Assembly (NCBI GenBank): GCA_949300025.1
Contig: CASGCS010000016.1
Coordinates: forward strand, 1 to 47,038
Source of the DNA: an uncultured bacterium
Lineage (GTDB): Bacteria > Bacteroidota > Bacteroidia > Bacteroidales > UBA932
Length of the DNA stretch: 47,038 nt
Direction: 5' to 3'
Below the pieces are notes generated by a model. It saw only the letters and a list, made by a program, of their open reading frames with translations, searched no databases and was not told the DNA's origin. This document shows positions 27,388 to 36,274 of the stretch, piece after piece (the first letter of the stretch is position 1; each line of letters begins with the position of its first letter). A program made the position numbers and the translations under genes.

Positions 27388-28643
27388 TCCCCATTTGTAG
27401 GTATTTGGGCAAGTATGATTATTTTTCTTGAATCTGAGAGGGTTGTTATGAAAAGATGCCTCCCGCCTCCATCCCTTATGCCATAAGCCTTTTTCATGGC
27501 ATCGCTTCCGAGAGGAAAATTGCGGGACGTGAGATTTATTACAGGGAATCTCTTTGCCATGGACTTCATTGTCTGTTTGCTGAAATCACAGACTTCCGTT
27601 ATGGAGAACATCTTGCCCGGAAACCCGCTGCATGGCTCGTTAGAGGTGTAAAGATGGGTGGCGGGGGCGAGTTTGAGAAGATTGTAGCGTTGCGAGAGCA
27701 GTTTGAAGGCTCCGCTTTTGAGCAGATGCCTGTCAGGTTCGTAAAGATAGTTTCCCGGCCTGCTGCAATATCTTGCAACGGCTTCCTCTTCTTCAAGGAG
27801 GCGGAACGTGAAACAGCCGGAGTACATCATCTCCCCCTCCTTTTGACAGATGTTTACTCCATATATAAGCGCCTGATGGCCGTGCGGCATGCCTCTTTCC
27901 TCAGGCTGCATTACAAAAAGCAGTTCCCTGCATTCGTTGTTTACTGCAACAACGTGCACCTCCGTGGTCTGAGGCAGAAGTCTGAGGCATTCCCTTATAT
28001 CTGCCATTGGAGAGAGCTTGGCCATAAGTATGCCGCTCTTATGCAGCAACGCATCTGCAAGTTCCAGAAGGTTTGGAGTACACTCCTTTATGGAATATTT
28101 CCTCCTGCTGCTGTCTCCGGCCTCTCTTCTTGCGGGGTCTATGTAGATGAACGAGAGATTGCCGGGCAGTGCCGCCACGCTTTCCAGTGTGGTCTCCATC
28201 TCTGTCACTGCAATGTTTTCTCTTCCCAGCTCTTTCATGTTATATTCAAGAGCCCGGCACAATTCCCTGTTCTGCTCGTAGCAGTAAAGCTTTTCCGTGA
28301 GGTGCGACAGGTAAAGGGAATCTGCTCCGAGTCCGGCCGTGAGGTCTGCTCCGGTATGACCTGCCGGAGTGTCGAAGCGGAGAAGCCTTTTAAGCACCGA
28401 CACCTTGTATTCTGCGGTGGCTTGCGAACTGCATTGTTCGGTGCAGAGCAGGTTGGGGTATGCAAGCCGAGGATTGCCGTACCATTCTGGAAGCTTGTTC
28501 CTGATTTTTTTTCGGGCCTTTATGCTGTTTACGCAGAGCGGAACATTTATGCCTTCATATTTGTTGCGGGAAAGCAGCAGCCTTTCATGGTCATCGCAGC
28601 CCTGGAACTCCTCTATGAATTCAATCTCCTTTTCTGTCAGCAT
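27384..28643 (-). CDS. THUMP-like class I SAM-dependent methyltransferase
   Basis: 419 residues. A Rossmann methyltransferase core starts with GADLTAGLGADSLYLS (motif I, about 100-115), YCYEQNRELC (motif II), and SFIYIDPARREAGDSSRR (about 180-197; the DPxR catalytic-type motif). The C-terminal third is the THUMP-like domain with FPGKMFSITEVCDFSKQTMKS and LTSRNFPLGSDAMKKAYGIRDGGGRHLFIT. Members of this family are predicted RNA methyltransferases of unassigned target. It follows the MATE gene by 10 bp on the same strand and they are probably co-transcribed. Confidence 0.85.
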   Translation of the reverse strand: MLTEKEIEFIEEFQGCDDHERLLLSRNKYEGINVPLCVNSIKARKKIRNKLPEWYGNPRLAYPNLLCTEQCSSQATAEYKVSVLKRLLRFDTPAGHTGADLTAGLGADSLYLSHLTEKLYCYEQNRELCRALEYNMKELGRENIAVTEMETTLESVAALPGNLSFIYIDPARREAGDSSRRKYSIKECTPNLLELADALLHKSGILMAKLSPMADIRECLRLLPQTTEVHVVAVNNECRELLFVMQPEERGMPHGHQALIYGVNICQKEGEMMYSGCFTFRLLEEEEAVARYCSRPGNYLYEPDRHLLKSGAFKLLSQRYNLLKLAPATHLYTSNEPCSGFPGKMFSITEVCDFSKQTMKSMAKRFPVINLTSRNFPLGSDAMKKAYGIRDGGGRHLFITTLSDSRKIIILAQIPTNGD

Positions 28644-28653
28644 GGCCAGGTAG

Positions 28654-30009
28654 TCAGAATTTCCCCTTTATATATCCGTCGGTCTTCTTCTTGAATCTGA
28701 AAAAGAAAAGGAATGCGACGCACATCAGTCCAATCACAAGCCCGAACCAGATGCCTGCAGGCCCGAAATTCAGGTACTTTGCGCAGAAATAACCGAGCGG
28801 AAGCGATATTACGTAATATGAGATGCACAGATACAGCAGCGGCAGCTTTACATCTTTCAGGGCGCGCAGAGAGGCACCGTTTGTCAGCTGCATGGCGTCG
28901 AATACCTGATATGTGGCCATTATTATTATCAGTTGCGATGCAAGTTCTACAACCTGCGGGTCTGTAGAGAAGATGTATGGAAGGCTCTTTCTGAAGATTA
29001 CATATAGGATTCCGCATATTCCCATGAAAACCACTGCCATGTGCATGGCGGCGAATCCTGCCTTCTGCGTATCTTCGTAACGCTTCTCTCCAAACTGATG
29101 CGATACCCTTATGGTGGCCGCAGCGCCTATCCCCTGGGCAATCATGAAGGAGCATGTGCTCATGAGCGTGGTGCACTGGTGGGCTGCAAGCGCGATTTTG
29201 CCGAACCATCCCATCATTATTCCGCTCAGGCTGAATGCCACCATTTCCGCAAGTCCCTGAAGGGCGATGGAAAGCGATGTGGGGAACATCTCCCTTATCA
29301 GACCAAGATTCAGAAAGGGAGCCCTTATGCCTGATGTGAATCTTTTATAGTCCTTTATAATGAATATGAGTATGGCGAATGCCACGAACATCAGAATCCT
29401 GCATATCAGCGTGGAGAACGCCGCGCCCTTGACTCCCATTTCGGGAGCTCCAATCTTGCCGTAGATAAATACCCAGTTCAGGAACACGTTCAGCAGATTT
29501 GCCGCAACGGTTATATACATCGCATATTTTGTAATGCCTATCCCCTCCGAAAAATTCCTTATTGCAAAGAACATTGCAAACGGAATGAGCGAAAGCGTAA
29601 TCGTAACGTAATACTCCTTTGCATAGACAAGGATGTCGCTGTCCTGCCCCATGTGCCCCATGAACGGTATGACTGCCAGCAAAAGCGCAACTACTGCTAT
29701 CGAAACGAATATGTCGAGAATGAATGAACTTTTGAAATATTCAGTAACCTTGTGGTGCTCCCCCTTGCCGTAGCATTGCCCCACGAACGGAGTCAGACCT
29801 TGGGTAAAGCATGTGCAGAATATCATGCCTATCAGGAATATCGAATTGGCGAACGAGGCTCCGGCAAACTGCTCCGTACCAAGGTGGCCTATCATGACAT
29901 TGTCCACCATTTGTACGAAAACCTGTCCGGCCTGTGTTATCATTACAGGTACAGCCAGCCTTATATTTCTCTTATAGAAGGGTATATAGTCTCTTATAGC
30001 TGTAAACAT
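28654..30009 (-). CDS. MATE family multidrug/Na+ antiporter
   Basis: 451 residues from the ATG at 30007-30009; a TTG three codons upstream is less likely. Twelve membrane segments in two six-helix halves are readable, beginning RNIRLAVPVMITQAGQVFVQMVDNVMIGHLG, a typical MatE start. The second half begins around LNLGLIREMFPTSLSIALQG. These transporters export cationic drugs or metabolites using Na+ or H+ gradients. It is divergent from the phosphohexomutase gene. Confidence 0.93.
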   Translation of the reverse strand: MFTAIRDYIPFYKRNIRLAVPVMITQAGQVFVQMVDNVMIGHLGTEQFAGASFANSIFLIGMIFCTCFTQGLTPFVGQCYGKGEHHKVTEYFKSSFILDIFVSIAVVALLLAVIPFMGHMGQDSDILVYAKEYYVTITLSLIPFAMFFAIRNFSEGIGITKYAMYITVAANLLNVFLNWVFIYGKIGAPEMGVKGAAFSTLICRILMFVAFAILIFIIKDYKRFTSGIRAPFLNLGLIREMFPTSLSIALQGLAEMVAFSLSGIMMGWFGKIALAAHQCTTLMSTCSFMIAQGIGAAATIRVSHQFGEKRYEDTQKAGFAAMHMAVVFMGICGILYVIFRKSLPYIFSTDPQVVELASQLIIIMATYQVFDAMQLTNGASLRALKDVKLPLLYLCISYYVISLPLGYFCAKYLNFGPAGIWFGLVIGLMCVAFLFFFRFKKKTDGYIKGKF

Positions 30010-30015
30010 AGCGTG

Positions 30016-30023
30016 CAAAGATA
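30016..30023 (-). promoter_or_regulatory. Putative -7 box of the MATE-methyltransferase genes
   Basis: TATCTTTG on the minus strand fits TAnnTTTG and ends only 6 bp upstream of the MATE ATG, implying a nearly leaderless mRNA. No TTG is found at the -33 spacing. Confidence 0.45.
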
Positions 30024-30088
30024 GTGCTTTTGGATATTTTTTCGTATATTCGCTCGATATTCATTTCAATAATTGTATACGCGCTATT

Positions 30089-31750
30089 ATGGAAACTAAT
30101 TATCTTGCAGCAGCAGAGTCCTGGCTGAGCGAAGAGTACGATGCCCGGACCAGGGAGAGAGTCAGATATCTTATGGACAACGACAGGAAAGAACTTGAAG
30201 AGAGCTTTTACAGACATCTGGAGTTCGGTACCGGCGGATTGAGAGGCATTATGGGGGTCGGCACCAACAGAATGAACAGATATACGGTGGGCATGGCTAC
30301 GCAGGGTGTCGCCAACTATATGAAAGCCAATTTTAAAGGTCTTGACAAGATTAAGGTGGCAATCTCTTTCGACTGCAGGAACAACAGCCGCGAGTTTGCC
30401 AGGATTACCGCCGATGTGTTTGCCGCAAACGGATTCAAGGTATATCTGTTCGACTCTTTGCGGCCCACTCCAGAACTGAGCTATACAATCCGCCATTTCG
30501 GATGCCAGGGCGGTGTCATGATTACCGCATCGCATAACCCCAAGGAGTATAACGGTTATAAGGCGTATTGGGAAGACGGGGCGCAGGTTACCTCCCCGCA
30601 TGATACGAATATTATAAACGAAGTGTTGAAAATAACCTCTCCGAAACAGGTGCTGTTCAGCTGTGAGAATCCCGACATAGTTACAATAGGCGAGGATGTG
30701 GACAAGGCTTATCTTAAGGATATTTCTACGCTTTTCCTCTCGCCTGAATCGGTAAAGCGCCATCAGGATTTGAAGATTGTATATACCCCTCTGCACGGAA
30801 CTGGTGTGAGGCTTGTTCCCGAAGCGCTGGAGATGATAGGTTTCAGGAATATCTACAAGGTTGAGGAGCAGTGCGTGAACGACGGCAATTTCCCTACCGT
30901 GAAATCGCCCAATCCGGAGGAAAGTTCTGCGTTGGAGATGGCCGTAAGACTGGCCGAGGAGAAAGGAGCAGACATTGTCATGGCTACCGACCCCGATGCA
31001 GACAGGCTCGGCATTGCGGTAAGAGACAACGAAAATAAAATAGTGCTTCTGAACGGGAACCAGACAGCCACGCTTCTTACATATTATCTGCTGAGAAGGT
31101 GGAAAGATCTGGGAAAACTCAATGAAAATACATATATGGTAAAGACCATAGTCACTACAGAGCTGCTGGCTGTAATGGCCGAAAGGTTCGGGGTGAAGAT
31201 GTATAACGTATTGACCGGGTTCAAATATATTGCCCAGGTTATACGTGAGAACGAAGGCAAGGGAACGTTCATAGGCGGAGGCGAGGAGAGTTACGGCTAT
31301 AACGCCGGCGAATTTGTGCGTGACAAGGATGCGGTTGTGGCAAGTTGCCTTGTTGCAGAGTGCGCCGCCTGGGCTGCCGACAGCGGAAAGACACTCTACG
31401 CCCTGCTGCAGGATATATATAAGGAGTTCGGATATTACAAGGAGGCGCTCGTTTCGGTTACAAAACAGGGAAAGTCTGGCCTTGAAGAGATTCAGAACAT
31501 AATGAAACGTTACAGACAGACGCCTCCGGCAGAACTGGCAGGCTCCAGAGTAGTTAAGGTTGTGGATTACAATAAACCCGAGGAGACAGGACTGCCCAAA
31601 TCCAATGTACTGCAGTTTTATGCCGAGGACGGAACTGTGGTGTCGGTACGCCCTTCCGGAACCGAGCCCAAAATCAAATTCTATTTCGGCGTGTGCCGCG
31701 GCAATGAGGATTTGAAGATTTCAAAGTTAAAGGAACAGTTCAGTAAATAA
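30089..31750 (+). CDS. Phospho-sugar mutase (phosphoglucomutase/phosphomannomutase)
   Basis: 553 residues, the long alpha-D-phosphohexomutase class. Visible sites: the N-terminal FGTGGLRGIMGVGTNRMN, the phosphoserine loop ITASHNPKEYNGYKAYW with S148, the metal loop ATDPDADRLGIAV, the sugar loop GGGEESYGY and the phosphate-binding SVRPSGTEPKIKFYF near the end. It interconverts hexose 1- and 6-phosphates (glucose or mannose; also possibly deoxyribose as in yeast PGM2 relatives). The GH3 gene starts 14 bp downstream and is likely co-transcribed. Confidence 0.95.
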   Translation: METNYLAAAESWLSEEYDARTRERVRYLMDNDRKELEESFYRHLEFGTGGLRGIMGVGTNRMNRYTVGMATQGVANYMKANFKGLDKIKVAISFDCRNNSREFARITADVFAANGFKVYLFDSLRPTPELSYTIRHFGCQGGVMITASHNPKEYNGYKAYWEDGAQVTSPHDTNIINEVLKITSPKQVLFSCENPDIVTIGEDVDKAYLKDISTLFLSPESVKRHQDLKIVYTPLHGTGVRLVPEALEMIGFRNIYKVEEQCVNDGNFPTVKSPNPEESSALEMAVRLAEEKGADIVMATDPDADRLGIAVRDNENKIVLLNGNQTATLLTYYLLRRWKDLGKLNENTYMVKTIVTTELLAVMAERFGVKMYNVLTGFKYIAQVIRENEGKGTFIGGGEESYGYNAGEFVRDKDAVVASCLVAECAAWAADSGKTLYALLQDIYKEFGYYKEALVSVTKQGKSGLEEIQNIMKRYRQTPPAELAGSRVVKVVDYNKPEETGLPKSNVLQFYAEDGTVVSVRPSGTEPKIKFYFGVCRGNEDLKISKLKEQFSK

Positions 31751-31764
31751 GGTTGAAAGTGAGA

Positions 31765-34203
31765 ATGAAGAGAGTTTTTTTGGCGTCATTGCTGATGCCT
31801 TTCCTTTTTTGTGTGTCCAACGGAATGGCAGCAGACAGAATTTCTGAAAACAACATAGAAAAAAAAGTAGATTCCATCTTCAGGAGACTCTCCACAAGAG
31901 AGAAAATCGCGCAGATTATGGTTGTGGACCTCTGGTCCGGCGACAGTCCCGCGCGCAAGAAAATTCAGAACAGGCTTGTGCGCAAGGAGAAGATAGGTGG
32001 AATAATAATTATGGACGATGCGCTCAATCCTGCGGTAGATAGAGTGAACCAACTTCACAGAATGGCCGAAATCCCGCTTCTTGTAACGATAGACGGCGAA
32101 TGGGGTGCATCGATGCGTTATCCTGAACTTCATGCCTTCCCGCGCCAGATGCAGTTGGGGGCCCTTACCGATGAATCCCTTATATACGAGATGGGATATG
32201 CAGTCGGAAAGGAGTGCCGCGACCTGAATATCCATGTAAACTTCGCTCCTGACGTAGATATAAACAACAATGCGGAGAATCCGGTCATAAACAGCCGCTC
32301 GTTCGGTGAAAACAGAGATATTGTAGCCCGTTACGGAGCAGCCTATATGGAAGGGATGCGCGATGCCGGCGTATGCGGTTCGGCAAAGCATTTCCCGGGC
32401 CACGGCGACACCAATGCGGATTCGCACAAGACCCTGCCGGTGCTTCCCTTCTCCCGCGAAAGGCTGGACTCTCTTGAACTCTATCCGTTCAGATATTTGA
32501 TAGACAAGAATGTGGGTATGGTAATGGTGGGCCATCTCGAAGTGCCGGTCCTGGATTCGAGCGGAACGCCTGCCTCGATATCCCGTCCTATAATTACAGG
32601 TGTATTGAAAGAACAGTTGGGATACGACGGCATTGTCATAACCGATGCACTGAACATGAACGGTGTTTCAAACAGAATGGAAAAGAAGTTCGTGCCGCTC
32701 GAGGCATTCAAGGCCGGAGTGGATATTCTCCTTATGCCTGAAGATGTGGAGGCTTCCATAACTGAGATAGAAAAGGCTGTAAAGAGAGGGGAAGTTTCAA
32801 TTGCAGACTTGAATGAAAAGGTAAGGAAGATGCTAAGGCTCAAGGCGAAGGCCGGCCTGTTCAATGACAGTTACAACCCTGTGCTAGATACGGTGGGGCT
32901 TACGGAAAGGGTAGTCAGGGATTCCAACAGGCTTCTGATTGAAAAGTTGGCAAAGAATTCCATTACAGTCTTATGCAATGAAAAACTGTCGGCGCCTTTT
33001 GAAGAGGAGTTTGCCTTGCCTGTCGGAAATCTAGACGGCAAGAAAATAGGCCTCCTTGCTCTGGGCAGTCGCAACAGCGATGTGTTCGCCAATACTGTTT
33101 CAAGGTACGCAAAGGTGGATACGGTTTCGCTCGAGATGAAAGGGCTGACTGTAGAAAAGCTCAGTGAGGCCAGAGAGCGGCTTGCAGGCTGCAACCTTGT
33201 AATCACTCTCTTCAACGAGACCGATCAGCGCCCTAACAGGAATTTCGGCATTGTGGATTCTCTTTACGGCTATATTGTCGACTGGGCTGCGGAAACGGAT
33301 ATGATTGCCGCCTATATGGGTTCTCCCTATGCCATAGCCAAGATAAAAGGACATGAGAATTTCAAGGGATATGTAGTTGGGTATACCAACAGCCCTTCAA
33401 ACAGCGATGCCGTAGCCCAGGTTATATTCGGAGGTGTGGCTGCCCGCGGTGTGCTTCCTGTCAAAGTTCTGGATTATGGGCAGGGATACTCCGTCAAACT
33501 GGAAAAGACAAGGCTCGAACAGCGCAGAGTGCATGATGCCGGGTTTGAATTGAAAAACGGCGTTGTTTGCGGAGAATACATGACAAAGGCCGGAGAGCGG
33601 ATTGCTTACGATACTCCGGTCGAGCTGGATTTCAGCGCTACTCTTCTGACCTATATCCCTGCTGTGGCAAAACTGCTCGACGAGGGCTGCTTCAAGACCA
33701 CGACCATGCTCAAGCATATTATAAAACCCGATAATTGCGGGCACGGCGCCATTCTCCTGAGCGATTTGCTGATGCAGCGTTCGGGATTGCCCGACGTGGA
33801 GGCCGGCGCTTCGGCCGATGTAATAGAGAATCTGCAGAAAGATTCCATTCCCCAGTTGCAGTACAGCGATGCCAACATCTACTATCTGAGCAAGGTTGTA
33901 CTTTCGCACATCCCGGAAGAGGAATTGAAAGAGGAGTTGAGTGGCTTTTACGCTTCGCTCGGCATGTATTCTACATCATTCAGTTTTACTGACGGCTACA
34001 AGGTGAAGGTTACGACGACCCCCGATGATCTGGCGAAATTCCTGGGGATGCTTCAGAACGGCGGAACCTATGGAGGAGTGAGATATTTCTCCGCAGAAAC
34101 GGCCCGCTTTGTAAATATGCTTGTCACATATTACAATACAAATTCCGACGGCTTGTCCATCATGAATTACCCTTCCGGGGAGGTGGTTTTCTTTTACAGA
34201 TAG
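31765..34203 (+). CDS. NagZ-like GH3 beta-N-acetylhexosaminidase with degenerate serine-hydrolase domain
   Basis: 812 residues from the ATG giving a signal peptide (KRVFLASLLMPFLFCVSNGMA); a TTG four codons upstream is possible but less likely. The GH3 domain (about 30-370) has the NagZ-type histidine motif KHFPGHGDTNADSH (K208) and nucleophile D294 in VITDALNM. A GH3_C-like domain follows to about 570. The C-terminal part (about 590-812) aligns by eye with class C beta-lactamase-type domains but has lost SxxK (DFSATLLTYIP), has YSD for YSN, and ends without a KTG/HTG box. It likely trims GlcNAc from peptidoglycan or glycans in the periplasm. The fusion is common in Bacteroidota; the dead domain is the oddity. 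Confidence 0.88.
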   Translation: MKRVFLASLLMPFLFCVSNGMAADRISENNIEKKVDSIFRRLSTREKIAQIMVVDLWSGDSPARKKIQNRLVRKEKIGGIIIMDDALNPAVDRVNQLHRMAEIPLLVTIDGEWGASMRYPELHAFPRQMQLGALTDESLIYEMGYAVGKECRDLNIHVNFAPDVDINNNAENPVINSRSFGENRDIVARYGAAYMEGMRDAGVCGSAKHFPGHGDTNADSHKTLPVLPFSRERLDSLELYPFRYLIDKNVGMVMVGHLEVPVLDSSGTPASISRPIITGVLKEQLGYDGIVITDALNMNGVSNRMEKKFVPLEAFKAGVDILLMPEDVEASITEIEKAVKRGEVSIADLNEKVRKMLRLKAKAGLFNDSYNPVLDTVGLTERVVRDSNRLLIEKLAKNSITVLCNEKLSAPFEEEFALPVGNLDGKKIGLLALGSRNSDVFANTVSRYAKVDTVSLEMKGLTVEKLSEARERLAGCNLVITLFNETDQRPNRNFGIVDSLYGYIVDWAAETDMIAAYMGSPYAIAKIKGHENFKGYVVGYTNSPSNSDAVAQVIFGGVAARGVLPVKVLDYGQGYSVKLEKTRLEQRRVHDAGFELKNGVVCGEYMTKAGERIAYDTPVELDFSATLLTYIPAVAKLLDEGCFKTTTMLKHIIKPDNCGHGAILLSDLLMQRSGLPDVEAGASADVIENLQKDSIPQLQYSDANIYYLSKVVLSHIPEEELKEELSGFYASLGMYSTSFSFTDGYKVKVTTTPDDLAKFLGMLQNGGTYGGVRYFSAETARFVNMLVTYYNTNSDGLSIMNYPSGEVVFFYR

Positions 34204-34204
34204 G

Positions 34205-34927
34205 TCACTTCCTTTTTGCTGTTGCAGCCAACAGAAGGTTCATTATAATGTAGCTTGCAAATGTTGCAAAGACCCATACTTTCCAGTTCACGCCTGATAT
34301 GGCCGTGGCGATTCCGAGTGCGGCAATAATTGCCATAAACAAGAACCTTATAAGGTTATCCTTGAACCTGAAGGATTTGAATTTGAAAGAAAACATTGGA
34401 ATCTCGCTTACCAGAAGGTAGGAGAGAAGCAGTGAGCATAGCGGAAGAATGTAATGGTGTCTCATTATTGCGGCATCTATGCCCGGATAGAGTTCAAGCG
34501 ATGCTATGCCCGAAGCTATGAGCAGGGCGTTGGAAGGAGTGGCGAGCCCTATGAAGTTTTCGCTCTGGCGGGTGTCTATGTTGAACTTTGCCAGTCTGAG
34601 TGCCGAAAAGACTGCTGTCAGCAGCACTGCAATGAGCCAGATGACATTGGGGCTCTCTGCGTCCTCCATTAATTTGTTGAAGAGTATCATTGCCGGGGCC
34701 AGACCGAAACTTACCATGTCTGCCAGCGAGTCCAACTCCTTTCCCATGAGGGAATAGGCTTTCAGCGCTCTGGCCGAAAGACCGTCAAAAAAGTCGAATA
34801 TGGCCGCTGCGATTATTGCAAGCAGTGCGGCGCTGAATTCTCCGTGGAATGAAAATATAACCGCAACGCAACCGCTCAGCAGATTCAATGAGGTTATGCT
34901 GTTTGGAATATGATTTCTGATACTCAT
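34205..34927 (-). CDS. pssA: CDP-diacylglycerol--serine O-phosphatidyltransferase
   Basis: 240 residues. The CDP-alcohol phosphotransferase signature is complete: D45, D48-G49, A52-R53, then G62, D66 and D70 in DFFDGLSARALKAYSLMG followed by KELDSLAD. About six to eight membrane helices. It makes phosphatidylserine, precursor of phosphatidylethanolamine, in the inner membrane. Convergent with the GH3 gene: one base separates the stop codons. Confidence 0.94.
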   Translation of the reverse strand: MSIRNHIPNSITSLNLLSGCVAVIFSFHGEFSAALLAIIAAAIFDFFDGLSARALKAYSLMGKELDSLADMVSFGLAPAMILFNKLMEDAESPNVIWLIAVLLTAVFSALRLAKFNIDTRQSENFIGLATPSNALLIASGIASLELYPGIDAAIMRHHYILPLCSLLLSYLLVSEIPMFSFKFKSFRFKDNLIRFLFMAIIAALGIATAISGVNWKVWVFATFASYIIMNLLLAATAKRK

Positions 34928-34949
34928 CGGATGTGAACTTTAAAAGAGA

Positions 34950-34979
34950 GTGTGCCGCTCTTTTTTGCGCGCGGCACAC
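34950..34979 (-). terminator. Probable terminator of the first C1 protease gene
   Basis: A perfect 9-bp inverted repeat, GTGTGCCGC (34950-34958) and GCGGCACAC (34971-34979), has a 12-base loop. Read on the minus strand it is followed by TCTCTTTT. It lies 20 bp past the stop of the protease gene at 35000. Confidence 0.65.
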
Positions 34980-34999
34980 AGACTTTATAATATGACTTG

Positions 35000-36106
35000 T
35001 TATTTGATTCCAAGTTTCGATTTTATCTCCTTTGGAATGGAGTCTTTGTGAACCAGTACGAAAATGGTTTTTGCCTTTACATAGTTCTCAGACATGTAGT
35101 GATAGCCGGTACCGTTGCGGTCGTATCCCCATGAGTTTTTGGTTATGTAATATTTTACCCCCTCCTGATCCTTGGCAATGCCTGTTATGTGCTCGAGGTG
35201 GTCGTCTGTAGTTGTAAAGTTCTCATATCCCTTCTGACGGCTCTCCTGTGTCACTGGTGTCTCGACTATTCTCTCCTTGAGGTTGCCTTTGAGCGCCTTG
35301 AGGTCTACATCTGCATTGAGGGCGATTCTCAGATAGTTGAAATCGTATGCCGGTTCGCTTACGTCACCGTCCCAGCCTACAGTATAGCCTTTGTCTATGG
35401 CATTGTCTATTATTGCAATCATATCGTCGAGCGGTACGTTGTAAATGAGTTCGTGATCCCAGTTGTCGGGCACTTCCAGCGTGATTTTCTGATAAAAAGG
35501 ATGATGTGAGAAACTTCCTATCTCAACATAGTTGTCTGCATCCAGCCCGAGGCTTTCGAAGAAACTTTTGGGAGTGTATTCCTTGCCTTTATAGATGAAA
35601 GTTTCGGGAACTTCTCCAAGATAGGCATCCATGAGGCCGTCTACCAGCTCTTCAGGGATTCTCTCCTTGTTCTCCACACCTGTTGCAGAGATGGCTGCAA
35701 CATATTTTGAGAGCATGGTGTGGTCGTGGGTAGGGGAGTCATAATTGATTCCCGGATATGCCTCTTCTGGCATAAGCCCGTATTTCTCCATGGCTTTCAG
35801 ATACATGTGTGAAACGCTTCCCTCACCTATGTTTCCGCGGCCGTTTCTGAGATAGTTGTCGGCGATTCTCTCCTTGTAGTTGTTTCTCACGATAAACATT
35901 TCCGAGAGGTCATATTCGCCCTTGCCCATTCTCAAGAGCTCCGATTCCATGAATGATGTGGTGGCAAAGCACCAGCAGGTCCCGGTTCGCGCCTGATTCT
36001 TGACGCTGGTTGCAGGGTTTTCCTTTATTGTCGTAAATTCATATTCATACTGTGCATAGATGGTCTGCGCAGATAGAAGCGCAAGCACTAACAATAGTCT
36101 TTTCAT
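35000..36106 (-). CDS. C1-family peptidase, aminopeptidase C/bleomycin hydrolase-like (copy 1)
   Basis: 368 residues with a signal peptide (about 1-18). Papain-fold sites: Q38 and nucleophile C44 in VKNQARTGTCWCF, the histidine in TTDDHLEHITGIAKD, and asparagine in YYITKNSWGYD. Inserted helical segments and NVPLDDMIAIIDNAIDKGYTVGWDGDVSE are typical of the bleomycin-hydrolase/PepC branch. Secreted versions in Bacteroidota probably act as periplasmic peptide-trimming proteases. It is a paralogue of the gene immediately upstream at 36272-37483, from which it is separated by a duplicated 79-bp repeat. Confidence 0.9.
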   Translation of the reverse strand: MKRLLLVLALLSAQTIYAQYEYEFTTIKENPATSVKNQARTGTCWCFATTSFMESELLRMGKGEYDLSEMFIVRNNYKERIADNYLRNGRGNIGEGSVSHMYLKAMEKYGLMPEEAYPGINYDSPTHDHTMLSKYVAAISATGVENKERIPEELVDGLMDAYLGEVPETFIYKGKEYTPKSFFESLGLDADNYVEIGSFSHHPFYQKITLEVPDNWDHELIYNVPLDDMIAIIDNAIDKGYTVGWDGDVSEPAYDFNYLRIALNADVDLKALKGNLKERIVETPVTQESRQKGYENFTTTDDHLEHITGIAKDQEGVKYYITKNSWGYDRNGTGYHYMSENYVKAKTIFVLVHKDSIPKEIKSKLGIK

Positions 36107-36116
36107 GATGTGGTTA

Positions 36117-36274
36117 TTTTAAATTTCATTTACAATCACGCTTCGCCTCGGCATTGTCTGAACGAGTTCCGCCACTGCTCTCGGCTTGCAGTTTATTTTA
36201 AATTTCATTTACAATCACGCTGCGCCTCGGCAGTGTCCGAGCAAGCTCTGCCACTGCTCTCGGCTTGCAGTTTA
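36117..36274. repeat. 79-bp direct repeat, two tandem copies
   Basis: Copies at 36117-36195 and 36196-36274 start with TTTTAAATTTCATTTACAAT and end with GCTCTCGGCTTGCAGTTTA, differing at about nine scattered positions. The end of copy 2 is the stop codon of the upstream protease gene. The GC-rich centre (CGCCTCGGC ... CACTGCTCTCGG) can fold. It fills the 165 bp between the two protease genes. The pattern looks like a family of short intergenic repeats rather than a binding site. Confidence 0.88.
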
